In this document: piece by piece, positions 11,418-20,106 of the stretch | How the letters are laid out: each line of letters starts with the position of its first letter | How positions within the stretch are numbered: the first letter of the stretch is position 1 | Program-made: the position numbers and the translations under genes | The notes under the pieces: model-generated | The model's database searches: none | The model's input: the letters and a program-made list of their open reading frames with translations, nothing else | Told to the model about the DNA's origin: nothing | Assembly: GCF_001641265.1 (NCBI RefSeq) | Contig: NW_020167521.1 | Location: 2,046,001-2,110,000, forward strand | Direction: 5' to 3' | DNA length: 64,000 nucleotides | Source of the DNA: Pseudogymnoascus destructans | Taxonomy: Eukaryota; Ascomycota; Leotiomycetes; Thelebolales; Thelebolaceae

Positions 11418-11633
11418 AGCGTTTGGAGTGCTGAGATCATCGATCATCTATCAATTGCAAGTTTGGTTCGCTCTTATTCTCTACTGCGTCATTGGCAAGG
11501 TACGACTACGACATTTGAGAAGGTACGACGCGACTGCCATTGTGATAGCATAGCACTGCATTGAATTTCTCACAACTCAATCGCGACGGCCACCACAAAA
11601 CACACGCCAGAAAAAACGACAAGAACAGTCAAA

Positions 11634-13301
11634 ATGGCTTCTCTCACCGAAGGAAAAAGCGTACGCCCCAATTCCCCGTCCCCCGCCTCCAAACCTCCCT
11701 GTAACACTTCCCAGAACCTCTCTTTCATCCTCAACTCCACCCTCAATGTCTCCTATGAAGAGCGCCCAATCCCCACCCTCACCGACCTCCGCTCCGTCCT
11801 CGTCGCCATCGCCTTCACCGGCATCTGCGGCTCCGACGTGCACTACTGGCAACATGGTTCCATCGGCCCCTTCGTCCTCAAATCCCCCATGTGTCTCGGC
11901 CACGAATCCTCCGGCACAATCGCCGCCGTCGGCCCCGCCGTCACCACCCTCAAGCTCGGCGACCGCGTGGCTATCGAGCCCGGAACCCCCTGCCGCCACT
12001 GCGAGCCCTGCCTGAGCGGCCACTACAACCTCTGCCCCGATATGCGCTTCGCCGCCACCCCGCCCTACGACGGAACCCTCACCGGCTTCTACGCCGCACC
12101 TGAGGACTTCTGCTACAAGCTCCCCGACCAAGTCTCCCTCCAGGAAGGCGCCCTCGTTGAGCCCCTCGCCGTCGCAGTCCACATCACAAAGCAAGCCCAG
12201 ATCTCCCCCGGCGCCTCCGTCGTCGTCATGGGCGCCGGCCCCGTCGGCCTCCTCTGCTGTGCCGTTGCGAAGGCTTCCGGTGCTACTAAAGTCGTCAGCG
12301 TGGATATCCAGCAGGACCGTCTCGATTTCGCAAAGAACTACGCATCGACGCATACGTTCATGCCTGAGCGCGTTGCTGCTGAGGTGAACGCCGAGAACCT
12401 CATTAAGTCTGCTGATCTCGGTGAGGGAGCTGATGCAGTCATCGATGCTAGTGGCGCTGAGCCGAGTATCCAGACTAGCATCCACGTTGTACGCCGTGGG
12501 GGCGTGTACGTCCAGGCAGGGATGGGGAAGCCAGATATTACGTTCCCTATCATGGCTTTGTGCACTAAGGAGATTACAATGAGGGGAAGCTTCCGTTATG
12601 GCAGCGGAGACTACAAGTTGGCTGTGCAGCTGGTGGCGGGAGGTTCGCTGGAGGTTAAGAGCTTGGTGAGCAGGGAGGTGCCGTTTAAGGATGCGGAGCA
12701 GGCGTTTGAGGATGTGCTTAAGGGAAGGGGGACTAAGGTGCTGATTAGGGGGCCCAATCACGAGGGGGATGTGCAGGCGGAGGCGAAGGGAGAGGAGAAG
12801 AAGGAGGTCGAGGCACCTGCCGTTGCTGTTGCCGAGAAGGAGGCAGTGGCTGAGAAACCAGAGGAGACTGCTGCTGCACCTGAGGCCGAGGCTGCTGCAC
12901 CCGTTGAGGAGACCACCAAATCCGTCGCCACTGAGACCGAGCCAGTCGTCGAATCCGAAAAGGCTGATGAGGCCACCGAGAACTCCGAGCCAGTCGTCGA
13001 TGCAACAAAGGCTGATGAGGCCACTGAGGCGGCCGCTGCTCCTGCAGCTGAGGAGTCCGCACCAGCTGCCGTCGAGGAGAAGACTGAGGAGGCGCCAGTG
13101 ACCGAGGAGAAGACTGAGGAGGCGCTAGTGACCGAGGAGCCCGCTCCAGTATCCACTGAGGCACCTGCGGATGCTGAAGCAGCCAAGCCAGCGGAGACTT
13201 CTGAGCCAGCGGCGCCAGTAGAGATCCCGGAGCACACTTCGGTGCTGGATACCATTCGTAAGATTGAGGAGACAGCGAAGAAGACGGATACGCTTGGTTA
13301 A
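11634..13301 (+). CDS. xdhA: Xylitol dehydrogenase (D-xylulose reductase) with acidic C-terminal tail
   Basis: Zinc-dependent medium-chain dehydrogenase that oxidises xylitol to D-xylulose with NAD in the cytosolic pentose pathway. A 54-nt intron is likely at 11661-11714 (GTACGC...CCCAG). It has no stop and is in frame, so it could be read through, but its 18 codons are absent from the family. With it removed, the protein is 537 aa. Catalytic zinc ligands are Cys47 (GICGSD), His72-Glu73 (LGHES) and Glu158 (EPL). Structural-zinc cysteines are about 102, 105, 108 and 116 (CRHCEPCLSGHYNLC). The cofactor loop is GAGPVG (about 182-187). The family normally ends near residue 355; here the frame continues about 180 residues in a Glu/Ala/Pro/Thr-rich tail with imperfect repeats (KADEATE, EEKTEEA) ending in a less simple helix-like segment. 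No stop or splice site separates them. Confidence 0.92.
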   Translation: MASLTEGKSVRPNSPSPASKPPCNTSQNLSFILNSTLNVSYEERPIPTLTDLRSVLVAIAFTGICGSDVHYWQHGSIGPFVLKSPMCLGHESSGTIAAVGPAVTTLKLGDRVAIEPGTPCRHCEPCLSGHYNLCPDMRFAATPPYDGTLTGFYAAPEDFCYKLPDQVSLQEGALVEPLAVAVHITKQAQISPGASVVVMGAGPVGLLCCAVAKASGATKVVSVDIQQDRLDFAKNYASTHTFMPERVAAEVNAENLIKSADLGEGADAVIDASGAEPSIQTSIHVVRRGGVYVQAGMGKPDITFPIMALCTKEITMRGSFRYGSGDYKLAVQLVAGGSLEVKSLVSREVPFKDAEQAFEDVLKGRGTKVLIRGPNHEGDVQAEAKGEEKKEVEAPAVAVAEKEAVAEKPEETAAAPEAEAAAPVEETTKSVATETEPVVESEKADEATENSEPVVDATKADEATEAAAAPAAEESAPAAVEEKTEEAPVTEEKTEEALVTEEPAPVSTEAPADAEAAKPAETSEPAAPVEIPEHTSVLDTIRKIEETAKKTDTLG

Positions 13302-13819
13302 GTGGGTTGTTGGGGGGTGTAGTGTAGTGTGGTAGTTAGTGTAGTGTGGTAGTTAGTGTTTTAGCGTAGGGGGTGTTATTTTATGTTTAGGATAATGTAT
13401 GGAGTGTGAAATGATAAAATTGAGCGTCTTGAATTATATTTTTTGGAAGGGAAATAAATGTGACTTTCTTGAAATGTAATGATTGGATTTTTTCAACGAA
13501 ACTCTTGTTATAGCCCCCTAATCTCTCCTGATGATAGGAGAATTATGCTCAAGCTTTCTTATAGAAGAAAAATAACTACTAGAAAAGACAGCTTATGTAG
13601 TATTCGGCCCCACATAATGAAATGTAACTACAACCGCAGGACCCAAACCTAGCGGGACTAAATGTCAATATCCCCTGCTGGGCGGGCGATGTTAGCACGC
13701 CAATGGTGTTTGTTCACAGGATTCTTCGGATAGATGTTAAATTCGAAGAATTTATTGTGGCTGTCGCATAGTTATCACAGCCGTCAGTGCTGGGCGACGG
13801 CAAAACGAACCACATGCAC
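13302..13819. other. 3' flank of xylitol dehydrogenase, no gene
   Basis: AT-rich downstream flank. Just after the stop are short repeats of TGTAGTGTGGTAGTTAG. AATAAATG near 13452 could serve in polyadenylation. No coding sequence is evident. Confidence 0.5.
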
Positions 13820-14137
13820 TCACGCATTCGGCTTCTCGAAGTTAGCCTCAATCAAATCTCCCTCTGTGATCTCGTATAAATTTGTTCCTCTTCCGCCATC
13901 TCCAGAAACGAAGTATCGCTTGGACTCAGGTGGGCCATAGTTGACTTGCCGAACCACCTGGACGGCATATGTGGAGCTGTCATCGGATAGGATTCTTTTG
14001 CCCTCAGTGGTTCCATCTGTGGATGCCTCCTGGGCTGCCGGCATCCAGCGCAGAAACGCCTCGAATTTCGGTTCGTGACTGAGGATCTGGGGACGGTAGG
14101 GCTTCGGGCCTGAAGGACAGCAAAATACTGCCGTCAT
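13820..14137 (-). CDS. Small hypothetical protein
   Basis: Open frame of 105 codons (start at 14137) with balanced composition and a hydrophilic product rich in Gly, Pro and charged residues. I recognise no domain, signal peptide or membrane segment. The final codons overlap a good donor (GTGAGT, just before the stop), so the gene may continue in a second exon; a candidate acceptor about 34 nt further would give a very short intron. It is isolated, convergent with the xylitol dehydrogenase gene. It could be a chance frame. Confidence 0.4.
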   Translation of the reverse strand: MTAVFCCPSGPKPYRPQILSHEPKFEAFLRWMPAAQEASTDGTTEGKRILSDDSSTYAVQVVRQVNYGPPESKRYFVSGDGGRGTNLYEITEGDLIEANFEKPNA

Positions 14138-15050
14138 AATGCACTATGATGGGTCATCGCAAGGCTAGGAAGATAACGAAGAAAAGAGTGGGCTGTATTT
14201 CAGACTTTTAGAAAGTATCACAATGGGAAACGGGACAGGTCGATGATATATAGTTATTCTGATACTAAGAAAGGCGATATGATATCTATTTAGAATCCCA
14301 CAACTAGTTGGATCCAGGATAATATAGAAAACAGGGAGTCAAATAGTCCATTTCACGGCAGCTCTTGGGTGGCTTTAGTCACATTATGAATATGTGCATG
14401 AGTAAGACCAGTAATAGGAAGGGAATGATGCATTTTTGAGGCCTACTATCCTCAGCCAAGCAACACGAGCTGTAGTATGACACTCTACAATAAATTAAAT
14501 TTGAGGCCTACTATCCTTAGCTAAGCAACACGAACTGTAATATGCCACTCTACAATAAACTAAGTTTGAGGCCTACCATTTTCAAGCACCTAATGGGGAG
14601 GTTGGCGGTGCATCAAGCTAAATTTGAGGCCTACCAGCGGTAAGAACCAATCAACACGAGGAGAACATCGATGCAGCACATATAAGTAAAATCCCCCGAC
14701 CTCAACATTTTTTCATTCTTCTTCACTGCGCATCAAAGCGGGTGTGCAAGTCATCACTCTTTTGAAAACTTACCACAGTCACTCATTTCATTGCTAGGTT
14801 TTGGGCCATCTATTTATTTTTCTCGCAGGGTTTCCTCTGCACATTACAGAGGAGACCCCGCTCTTTCAGGCAGATACAAAACTCAAGTCTTCAGTTCTAG
14901 TCCAGCAAACGTCGAAGAACAACAACATCTATATCGTACTATTGACCCTCGCTGGTTGGATAAAAGATTTCCACGTTCCACCTGCAAGTCGCGTGTTTGC
15001 GCAAGAAACACAAACTTTTCACAATCACATCTCTACATCTTCAATTCAAA
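14138..15050. other. Intergenic region with 65-bp tandem repeats
   Basis: No gene apart from the presumed promoter and leader of the zinc-finger gene that follows; the stretch from about 14690 is CT-rich, then CA-rich, as in fungal 5' leaders. The 65-bp tandem repeat occupies 14436-14647. A 138-codon frame at 14801-15217 overlaps the zinc-finger frame and shows no family features. Confidence 0.5.
14436..14647. repeat. 65-bp tandem repeat
   Basis: Units start with TTGAGGCCTAC at 14436, 14501, 14566 and 14634. The first two are 65 bp and nearly identical (ending in ACACTCTACAATAAA-like text); the third is 68 bp and diverged; the fourth is only a start. Confidence 0.9.
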
Positions 15051-15221
15051 ATGTCGCCCTAGAGTCTGACTCTTTACAAGAGGGATTCCCATCGGTTCTA
15101 CTGTCCATACTCTTCCTGCAAATTCTCTTTGGGTGGAATAAGGCAGGGCTTTTCAAGACCCGATCATTATCGAAGGCATATGCTGCAACACCCAGATGCA
15201 AAGACGAGGCACGTTAATTAA
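15051..15221 (+). pseudogene. Single C2H2 zinc-finger protein with early in-frame stop
   Basis: The frame from ATG 15051 reads Met-Ser-Pro, then TAG (15060-15062), then is open for 52 codons to TAA at 15219. The open part encodes a fungal C2H2-type finger: Cys-x4-Cys (CPYSSC), a GF-x-R-x-D-H-Y-x-x-R-H helix (GFSRPDHYRRH) and a last His, followed by a basic end. A typical CA-rich leader precedes the ATG, which supports that ATG as the original start. The stop could come from a single C-to-T change. A spliced leader or readthrough could rescue expression, but I see no splice sites that would do so. The finger would bind DNA; targets are unknown. Confidence 0.55.
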
Positions 15222-15505
15222 AACCTCCCTCTCATGATCGAAGGTATCATACGTAGCAGACAAACAAAGAGTTGCAATCGTTGCAAACTGCGCTGTGGGC
15301 TACCTTCCTATCGATGTATGAATTGATCCGACTGCAGGCCCTTCCTCCACGGCGCCACGCGCTCTCTCTCCATTATGCATTACGTATTCTAGCTAATAAA
15401 ACGTCAACGCCCGCTGAAACGAACACCCGGCGCTCAGCACCATAACCCTCTCTCTGTCTCTTTCTGTATGTGCCCGCACTTCAAGCAATATGTGCAGCCA
15501 CCTTA
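15222..15505. other. Short intergenic gap
   Basis: No coding sequence recognised. It separates the zinc-finger remnant (+) and the 3' end of the Rab gene (-). Confidence 0.5.
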
Positions 15506-16571
15506 TCAACAACATCTCCCCCTCCGCCTCGCCCGTCCACTCAATGTAAACACATCCTCCCGTTCTCTCAGCCCCCCTCTCCTCCTCTCCCCACCAACAC
15601 CGCTCTTGATACTCGCCCCGTCCTCCCATCCGCCTCCCATATCACCATACTGTATCCCACTAAGCGGATCATCCGGATCGATCTCCCCCAACTCGATCTT
15701 CGTCAAAATCATCCTCGCCAGACGATGAAACACCTCGTCCACCCCCTCCCCACTCAACGCGCTCACCTCAACCGCTACTGGTATTTCCGATTTACTCGCC
15801 CACCGACTCGCCTCCTCTCCCCCAACCTCCCTCCCCTCCGGCGCCTCAGAAGCCTGCAACCTTGCCCCAAGCCCCCTCACACTACCCCCCGCAAGTCCAT
15901 CACTCCTCTCACTTCTTTCACTCCACCCACTCCTCTCGCTCCTTGCACTCGCTGAGCTCGGCGCCACAGGAACCGCCGAATCCAATAACGATTCTCCCCC
16001 TCCCCCACCCGCTAAATCCCCTTTATTCCCCACCAACAGCGTCGTCAGCCTCGGCGACGCCAGCGCCCGCGCATCGGCCAGGAACGGCGGCAGCGCCGCG
16101 AACGTCGCTGCAGACGTGATGTCGTACACCAGGATCGCGCCCGCAGCACCGCGGTAGTACGAACGTGAGACGGAACGGAAGCGTTCTGTGCCAGCGGTGT
16201 CCCAGAGTTGAAGCTTTATGCGCTTCATTCGCGAGCCGGTGCCGATGCGGATGATTTTGCTGGCGAACTCGACGCCGATGGTTTGGGAGGAGAGGGAGCG
16301 CCATTCGTTTTTGATGAAGCGGTGGAGGAGACATGATCTGGCGGTGGGTTAGCGATCTTTGTGCGATAAGGGAGGAGAGGGGTAAACGCACTTCCCACTG
16401 CCGCTGGGGCCGAGCAAAACAATCTTCGCAAGGTAATCGTACATGCTTCCGAGCTCCTGCGGGGTCTGTAAGTGGGTTGCCAGGGGTGAAGAAAGGGAGA
16501 GCACGCACCTGGTCCCTTGCCGTGTGGCCGGAGTCCTCGCTCGCGGCGGAGGAACGGCGTTGGCGCACCAT
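15506..16571 (-). CDS. Rab-family small GTPase (Rab4-like) with long insert
   Basis: Membrane-trafficking GTPase, predicted 319 aa in three exons: 16571-16509, 16456-16392 and 16337-15506. The 52- and 54-nt introns have GTGCGT donors. G-box motifs: P-loop LGPSGSGKS (about 36-44), a switch region with SSQTIGVEFASK, WDTAGTERF, NKGD and VSAL. The C-terminus GRCC is a double-cysteine prenylation signal for membrane attachment. Similarity to Rab4 is suggested by the switch and WDTAGTERFRSVSRSYYRGA region; this suggests endosomal recycling. Unusual is an insert of about 80 residues between NKGD and VSAL, rich in Gly, Ser, Arg and Glu, making the protein about 100 residues longer than a standard Rab. 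The second splice restores the AAA-TCA (Lys-Ser) of the P-loop, which fixes the exon boundary. Confidence 0.88.
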
Positions 16572-16899
16572 CGCGGGACGGATCGTGAGCTGCGCTGCAC
16601 GAGAGGGATGGCGTACGGATGTTAAATCGGTACTGTGTGCGTTGTGATGATGGTGGTGAGAGCCGCGATGTCCTCCTTTGAGATAGATACCTTATCGGTT
16701 GGCGGTTGGCGTTGATAGAAGGCCGTCACGGGTGGGCTAGGCTCAATGGGGATTAGTGGTTGGGGAAATGGGGTACCGAGGTACGAGTAGTGCCCGTCCT
16801 GGGGCTTGTGGGGGAGTTTGGGGAGTATGAGACGACTTTTTCCAATGGAAGTTATCTTCTTTTTAGTTTCTTAAATATACATTTTTGAAGATCGCAAAT
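16572..16899. other. Divergent promoter region, Rab and short-chain dehydrogenase
   Basis: About 330 bp between two divergently transcribed genes; both core promoters must lie here. The AT-rich part near 16840-16895 is closest to the dehydrogenase start. No other gene seen. Confidence 0.5.
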
Positions 16900-17806
16900 A
16901 TGAAGATCCAAGGCAGAACATTCCTCATTAGCGGCGGGTAAGTCTACCACTCGCACCTCTCTTATGAGAAACGTCAGCCTTGTCTAACACTCCCAGCGCA
17001 TCAGGCCTCGGCCGCTCCTGCGTCGTCGACCTCGTCAAGGCCGGCGGCAACGTCGCTGTCCTCGATATGAACGAGGAGCTCGCGGCTACCCTCGTCGCGG
17101 AATACCCCAAATCCACAAAGTTCTTCCAGGCCAACGTCCTTGAGACTGAGTCCATTGCCACGGCCGTCAAGGGCTCGCTGGCATGGATCAAGGAGACCGG
17201 CTATGAGCTCGGCGGCGTCGTTGCCGCTGCTGGTGTCTCTACGCCCGCGAAGGTAACCATTCCCACAACCCCTCACCTGCACGAAACAGCCACTAACTGT
17301 CATGCCCCCAGATCATCGATAGGAACGGCAACCCCTTCTCCCTCGACGACTTCGACTTCGTCATGAACGTTAACGTCCGCGGCACCATCGACCTGATCCG
17401 CCAAACTCTCCCACACCTCACCACCGTCCCCCCCGTTGGTCCTGAGGGTGAGCGCGGCGTCTTGATCATGGTCGCCTCGTCCGCAGCCTTCGAGGGTCAG
17501 CCAGGCCAGGTCGCCTACGCTGCCTCCAAGGGCGCCATTGCGTCTCTTACACTGCCGCTGACGCGCGACCTTGCCCGCTACGGAGTGCGTGCTGTGACAA
17601 TTGCGCCCAGCTTGTTCAGGTCGAACATGACGGCTATGATGAGTGATAAGGTTAGGGGGAGCTTGGAGAGGGTTATGGAGTTCCCGAAGAGGGAAGGGCA
17701 GCCGGAGGAGTTTTCAGCGCTGGTTAAGCATGCGATTGAGAATGTCATGCTGAATGGCACGGTGTTGAGACTGGATGGAGGTATGAGGATGCCGAGTAAG
17801 ATGTAA
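16900..17806 (+). CDS. Short-chain dehydrogenase, 3-hydroxyacyl-CoA dehydrogenase type II-like
   Basis: Classical short-chain dehydrogenase of 262 aa, closest by pattern to the HSD17B10 / type II 3-hydroxyacyl-CoA dehydrogenase group of fatty and branched-chain acid oxidation. Exons 16900-16937, 16997-17252 and 17312-17806, with introns of 59 nt each. The first splice completes the cofactor motif SGGASGLG (residues 11-18). An Asp follows the second beta strand (VLDMN), favouring NAD. The NAG-equivalent is AAAGVS. The catalytic set is Ser155, Tyr167 and Lys171 (YAASK). The C-terminal LRLDGGMRM is typical of the group. No evident targeting peptide, so the compartment is open. Substrate assignment is by family only. 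Confidence 0.88.
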
Positions 17807-18128
17807 GTGGGGTTTCTGGACTTCCAGCTTGGAGGTGATGGGTCGGGAGTAGCAATACAGTAGTCTCGAGACGAGGTCAGGATATCCGGCGATGTGGATT
17901 AATGGTTACGGAAACTTTACACAAGGAGTTTTGGATATAAATATCCATATCCTGCGCTAAAAGTATCCTTATATTGAGGTTTCACTGTAACTAACTATCT
18001 ATTTAAAAAAATTGTGTCATACTATACAGCATACGTATTTATACCACATGTTATGTTCAAGCGGCCCGTTCCAAGCGGTGCACATGGTTATAGATTTCAT
18101 GTTAGGGTTATATTATCTTCCTATATTA
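17807..18128. other. AT-rich gap, no gene
   Basis: Downstream flank shared by the dehydrogenase and the 3' end of the xylanase pseudogene. The missing 3' third of the xylanase is not found here. Confidence 0.5.
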
Positions 18129-19026
18129 TCAACAGATATCAAGCTCGGTCTGCGCAACCTCGACGCCGGTAGCCCCGAAGTCCTGGAGGTTCTGGATTTG
18201 CGCCTCGAGCGAGGGCGTGGAACCAACGATCAGATGCGCCTGTGCGCCGACACCGTCAATCCTGACATTCTGCTTCTTGAGGCTGCGGACGGGTTTCTGC
18301 ACGGCCCTGGTCTTGTCGCTGCGCGACTCAAGGTTGTAGTCGTTGATGCAGAGCTTCGCTGACGGGTCGACCTTCGGCGGCGGTCTCGAAGGCGAGTGCG
18401 AAGTAGTCCTCGCCGATGACGTTGTAGAAGACGGTCTCGCGGAAGGTACCGTCGTCGTTGAAGGCCTCGTTCACGACGTCCCAGGCGTAGCACTTGCCCT
18501 TCCACTGGGTGAGGGCAACTGGACCGGAACTAACCCATTCGGGGAGCTGCTGTGCCAGACTAGGGTGTGGCAGCGGAGAATCTGGTGGTTCTTCTTGGCC
18601 AGGTTGCCTACAACTTCTCCGTTTGTGAAGTTGAAGACATTTTTTGCTCTGGCTCAATGTACATCCACTGATATCATGTCAGCTCGGGCACATTTGGTTG
18701 GCCAATTGCATATGAATTTAACTTGGGGGCCTTACCTTTTGTCCATTAGAAGGAGTAGGCTGTCCGAACTGCTTGTTGTTGTTCAGGATCTTTGTATAGT
18801 CCTTGTTGTTCAACTCGCCGTTGTCGGTGGCAGTGCCGAAATACTTCTTCCCTGCCTTCGCGGCTAGCAGATCGTTGTCGCTGTGCTTGCCGCCATGTCC
18901 AATTCCAGGCGGGGGGTTTATCCACGGCCACCCAAGTGTTGCGGATACTGCGGGGATGGTAACGAAGGCCGAAGCTTGAAACTTATCTTGACAGCTGTGG
19001 GGATATCTTAAGTCCACGAGAAGCAA
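18129..19026 (-). pseudogene. GH10 endo-1,4-beta-xylanase, multiply broken
   Basis: Remnant of a glycoside hydrolase family 10 xylanase. The N-terminal part is readable (KYFGTATDNGEL, FGQPTPSN), followed by an intron of about 70 nt (GTAAGG...ATCAG). After that the family sequence continues only by changing frame: two extra bases in an A-run (18640-18645 on plus, T-run), one missing base near 18549, an internal loss of about 50-60 nt near 18500-18525, and one extra base near 18371-18381. Both catalytic glutamates are recognisable (WDVVNEAFND acid/base, TELDI nucleophile), but a stop follows directly after TELDI and the last third of the barrel is absent. An aberrant N-terminus lacks a clear signal peptide. 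The original enzyme would have been secreted and cut xylan. Confidence 0.88.
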
Positions 19027-20106
19027 TAAAAACTGATGAGCAACTGGATGACTGAAAAGAAACGAGAAAGAGGAAACCCCAGTCTATTTAAATCGATCTT
19101 GCCGTGTACGCAATTCTGGTGCCTTGCATCTTTGTGGAAATTGGTGATATAGCGTAATGGAGCAAGTGAGGAGAAAAGGGTCGTTGATGCAATATCGACG
19201 GATTGTTTATATGCCGGGTAATTTACGAGTGTATTCTAGCCATATCAACGCACGGGTTGGCATGTTTACCACCTGTGCTAGCCAACAAATCTTGGGGTCA
19301 ACCTTGGGGGATTATGGTTGATAATGCCGAATCTTAGCTGTGAATATCTCATAGCCAGCCGTAGCGGCATTCTTGGCTTCCACCTTGCCCTTCGAAGCTG
19401 GTAGATAGACAGGGCCAAAGCGAGGGGACCGGAAGAGGAGGGGCTTTCTGTTGATCCGGAAGGTCCTGGATAAGACCAAACTGACATACGACATGACAGG
19501 AAGACTGCCCAAAGTCAGTCAGTAATTATCCGCTTGTACCAGTGTACTTCCTCCTCTGCCGCTGTTCCGGAGAACCGGCGCCGAAGAGACGACGCCAGTA
19601 GTCAGCTTGGCATCTTTGAGTGAAGAGAGAAATTACACTTCATCTATGAGAAAGTACCTGTAGATGCACGGCAAGTAAGCAGGTGCGGAATACCCGGGTT
19701 GTTGTCGAATGAAGCGTCTTGAGGCTAAAGGGAACATTCCATGGCTTCGATAGACGCCCCAAACCCTATTCAGCCTGAAAATATAGTAGGTACGAATGAC
19801 CCGTTCCCCGCGCGAAGCTTCAGGGGTGATATGCTCATTCCACGTGCTGGAGCTTGTGGGCCTGGGAGGAAGTCTTCCGACTCGTTAAACTGGCACTATT
19901 TTGCGTTCAGCCAATTCACCTGGAGTCCGCTAATATCAAATAAATGCCTTCATCATAGCTTGGTATACATCCGCAGCACGGCGGCAGGAAGCTCTCACTC
20001 GCTCTCCCGAAATGCTATGTGCTAGGTCCAATTACAAAATGCCACCCTTCATATACATCATAAATATCAAAATATACAACCATCGCGCCAGCTCCAATAT
20101 GTACAG
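19027..20106. other. Intergenic region, no supportable gene
   Basis: About 1.1 kb between two minus-strand genes. A 66-codon minus-strand frame at 19312-19512 has fairly normal composition but no start context, splice structure or known domain. Confidence 0.5.

Larger units (their letters stand above)
10435..11633. other. Intergenic region, promoter of xylitol dehydrogenase
   Basis: No supportable gene in about 1.2 kb. It contains the 3' flank of the beta-mannosidase gene and the upstream region of the xylitol dehydrogenase gene, with a TATATAAG motif at 11410-11417, GGCTAR-type motifs near 10806 and 10830, and a CT/GA-rich stretch near 11325-11360. Confidence 0.6.

Noticed and set aside
14801..15217. 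138-codon plus-strand frame
   Set aside because: It overlaps the zinc-finger frame in another phase and shows no domain; the finger frame carries the clear motif.
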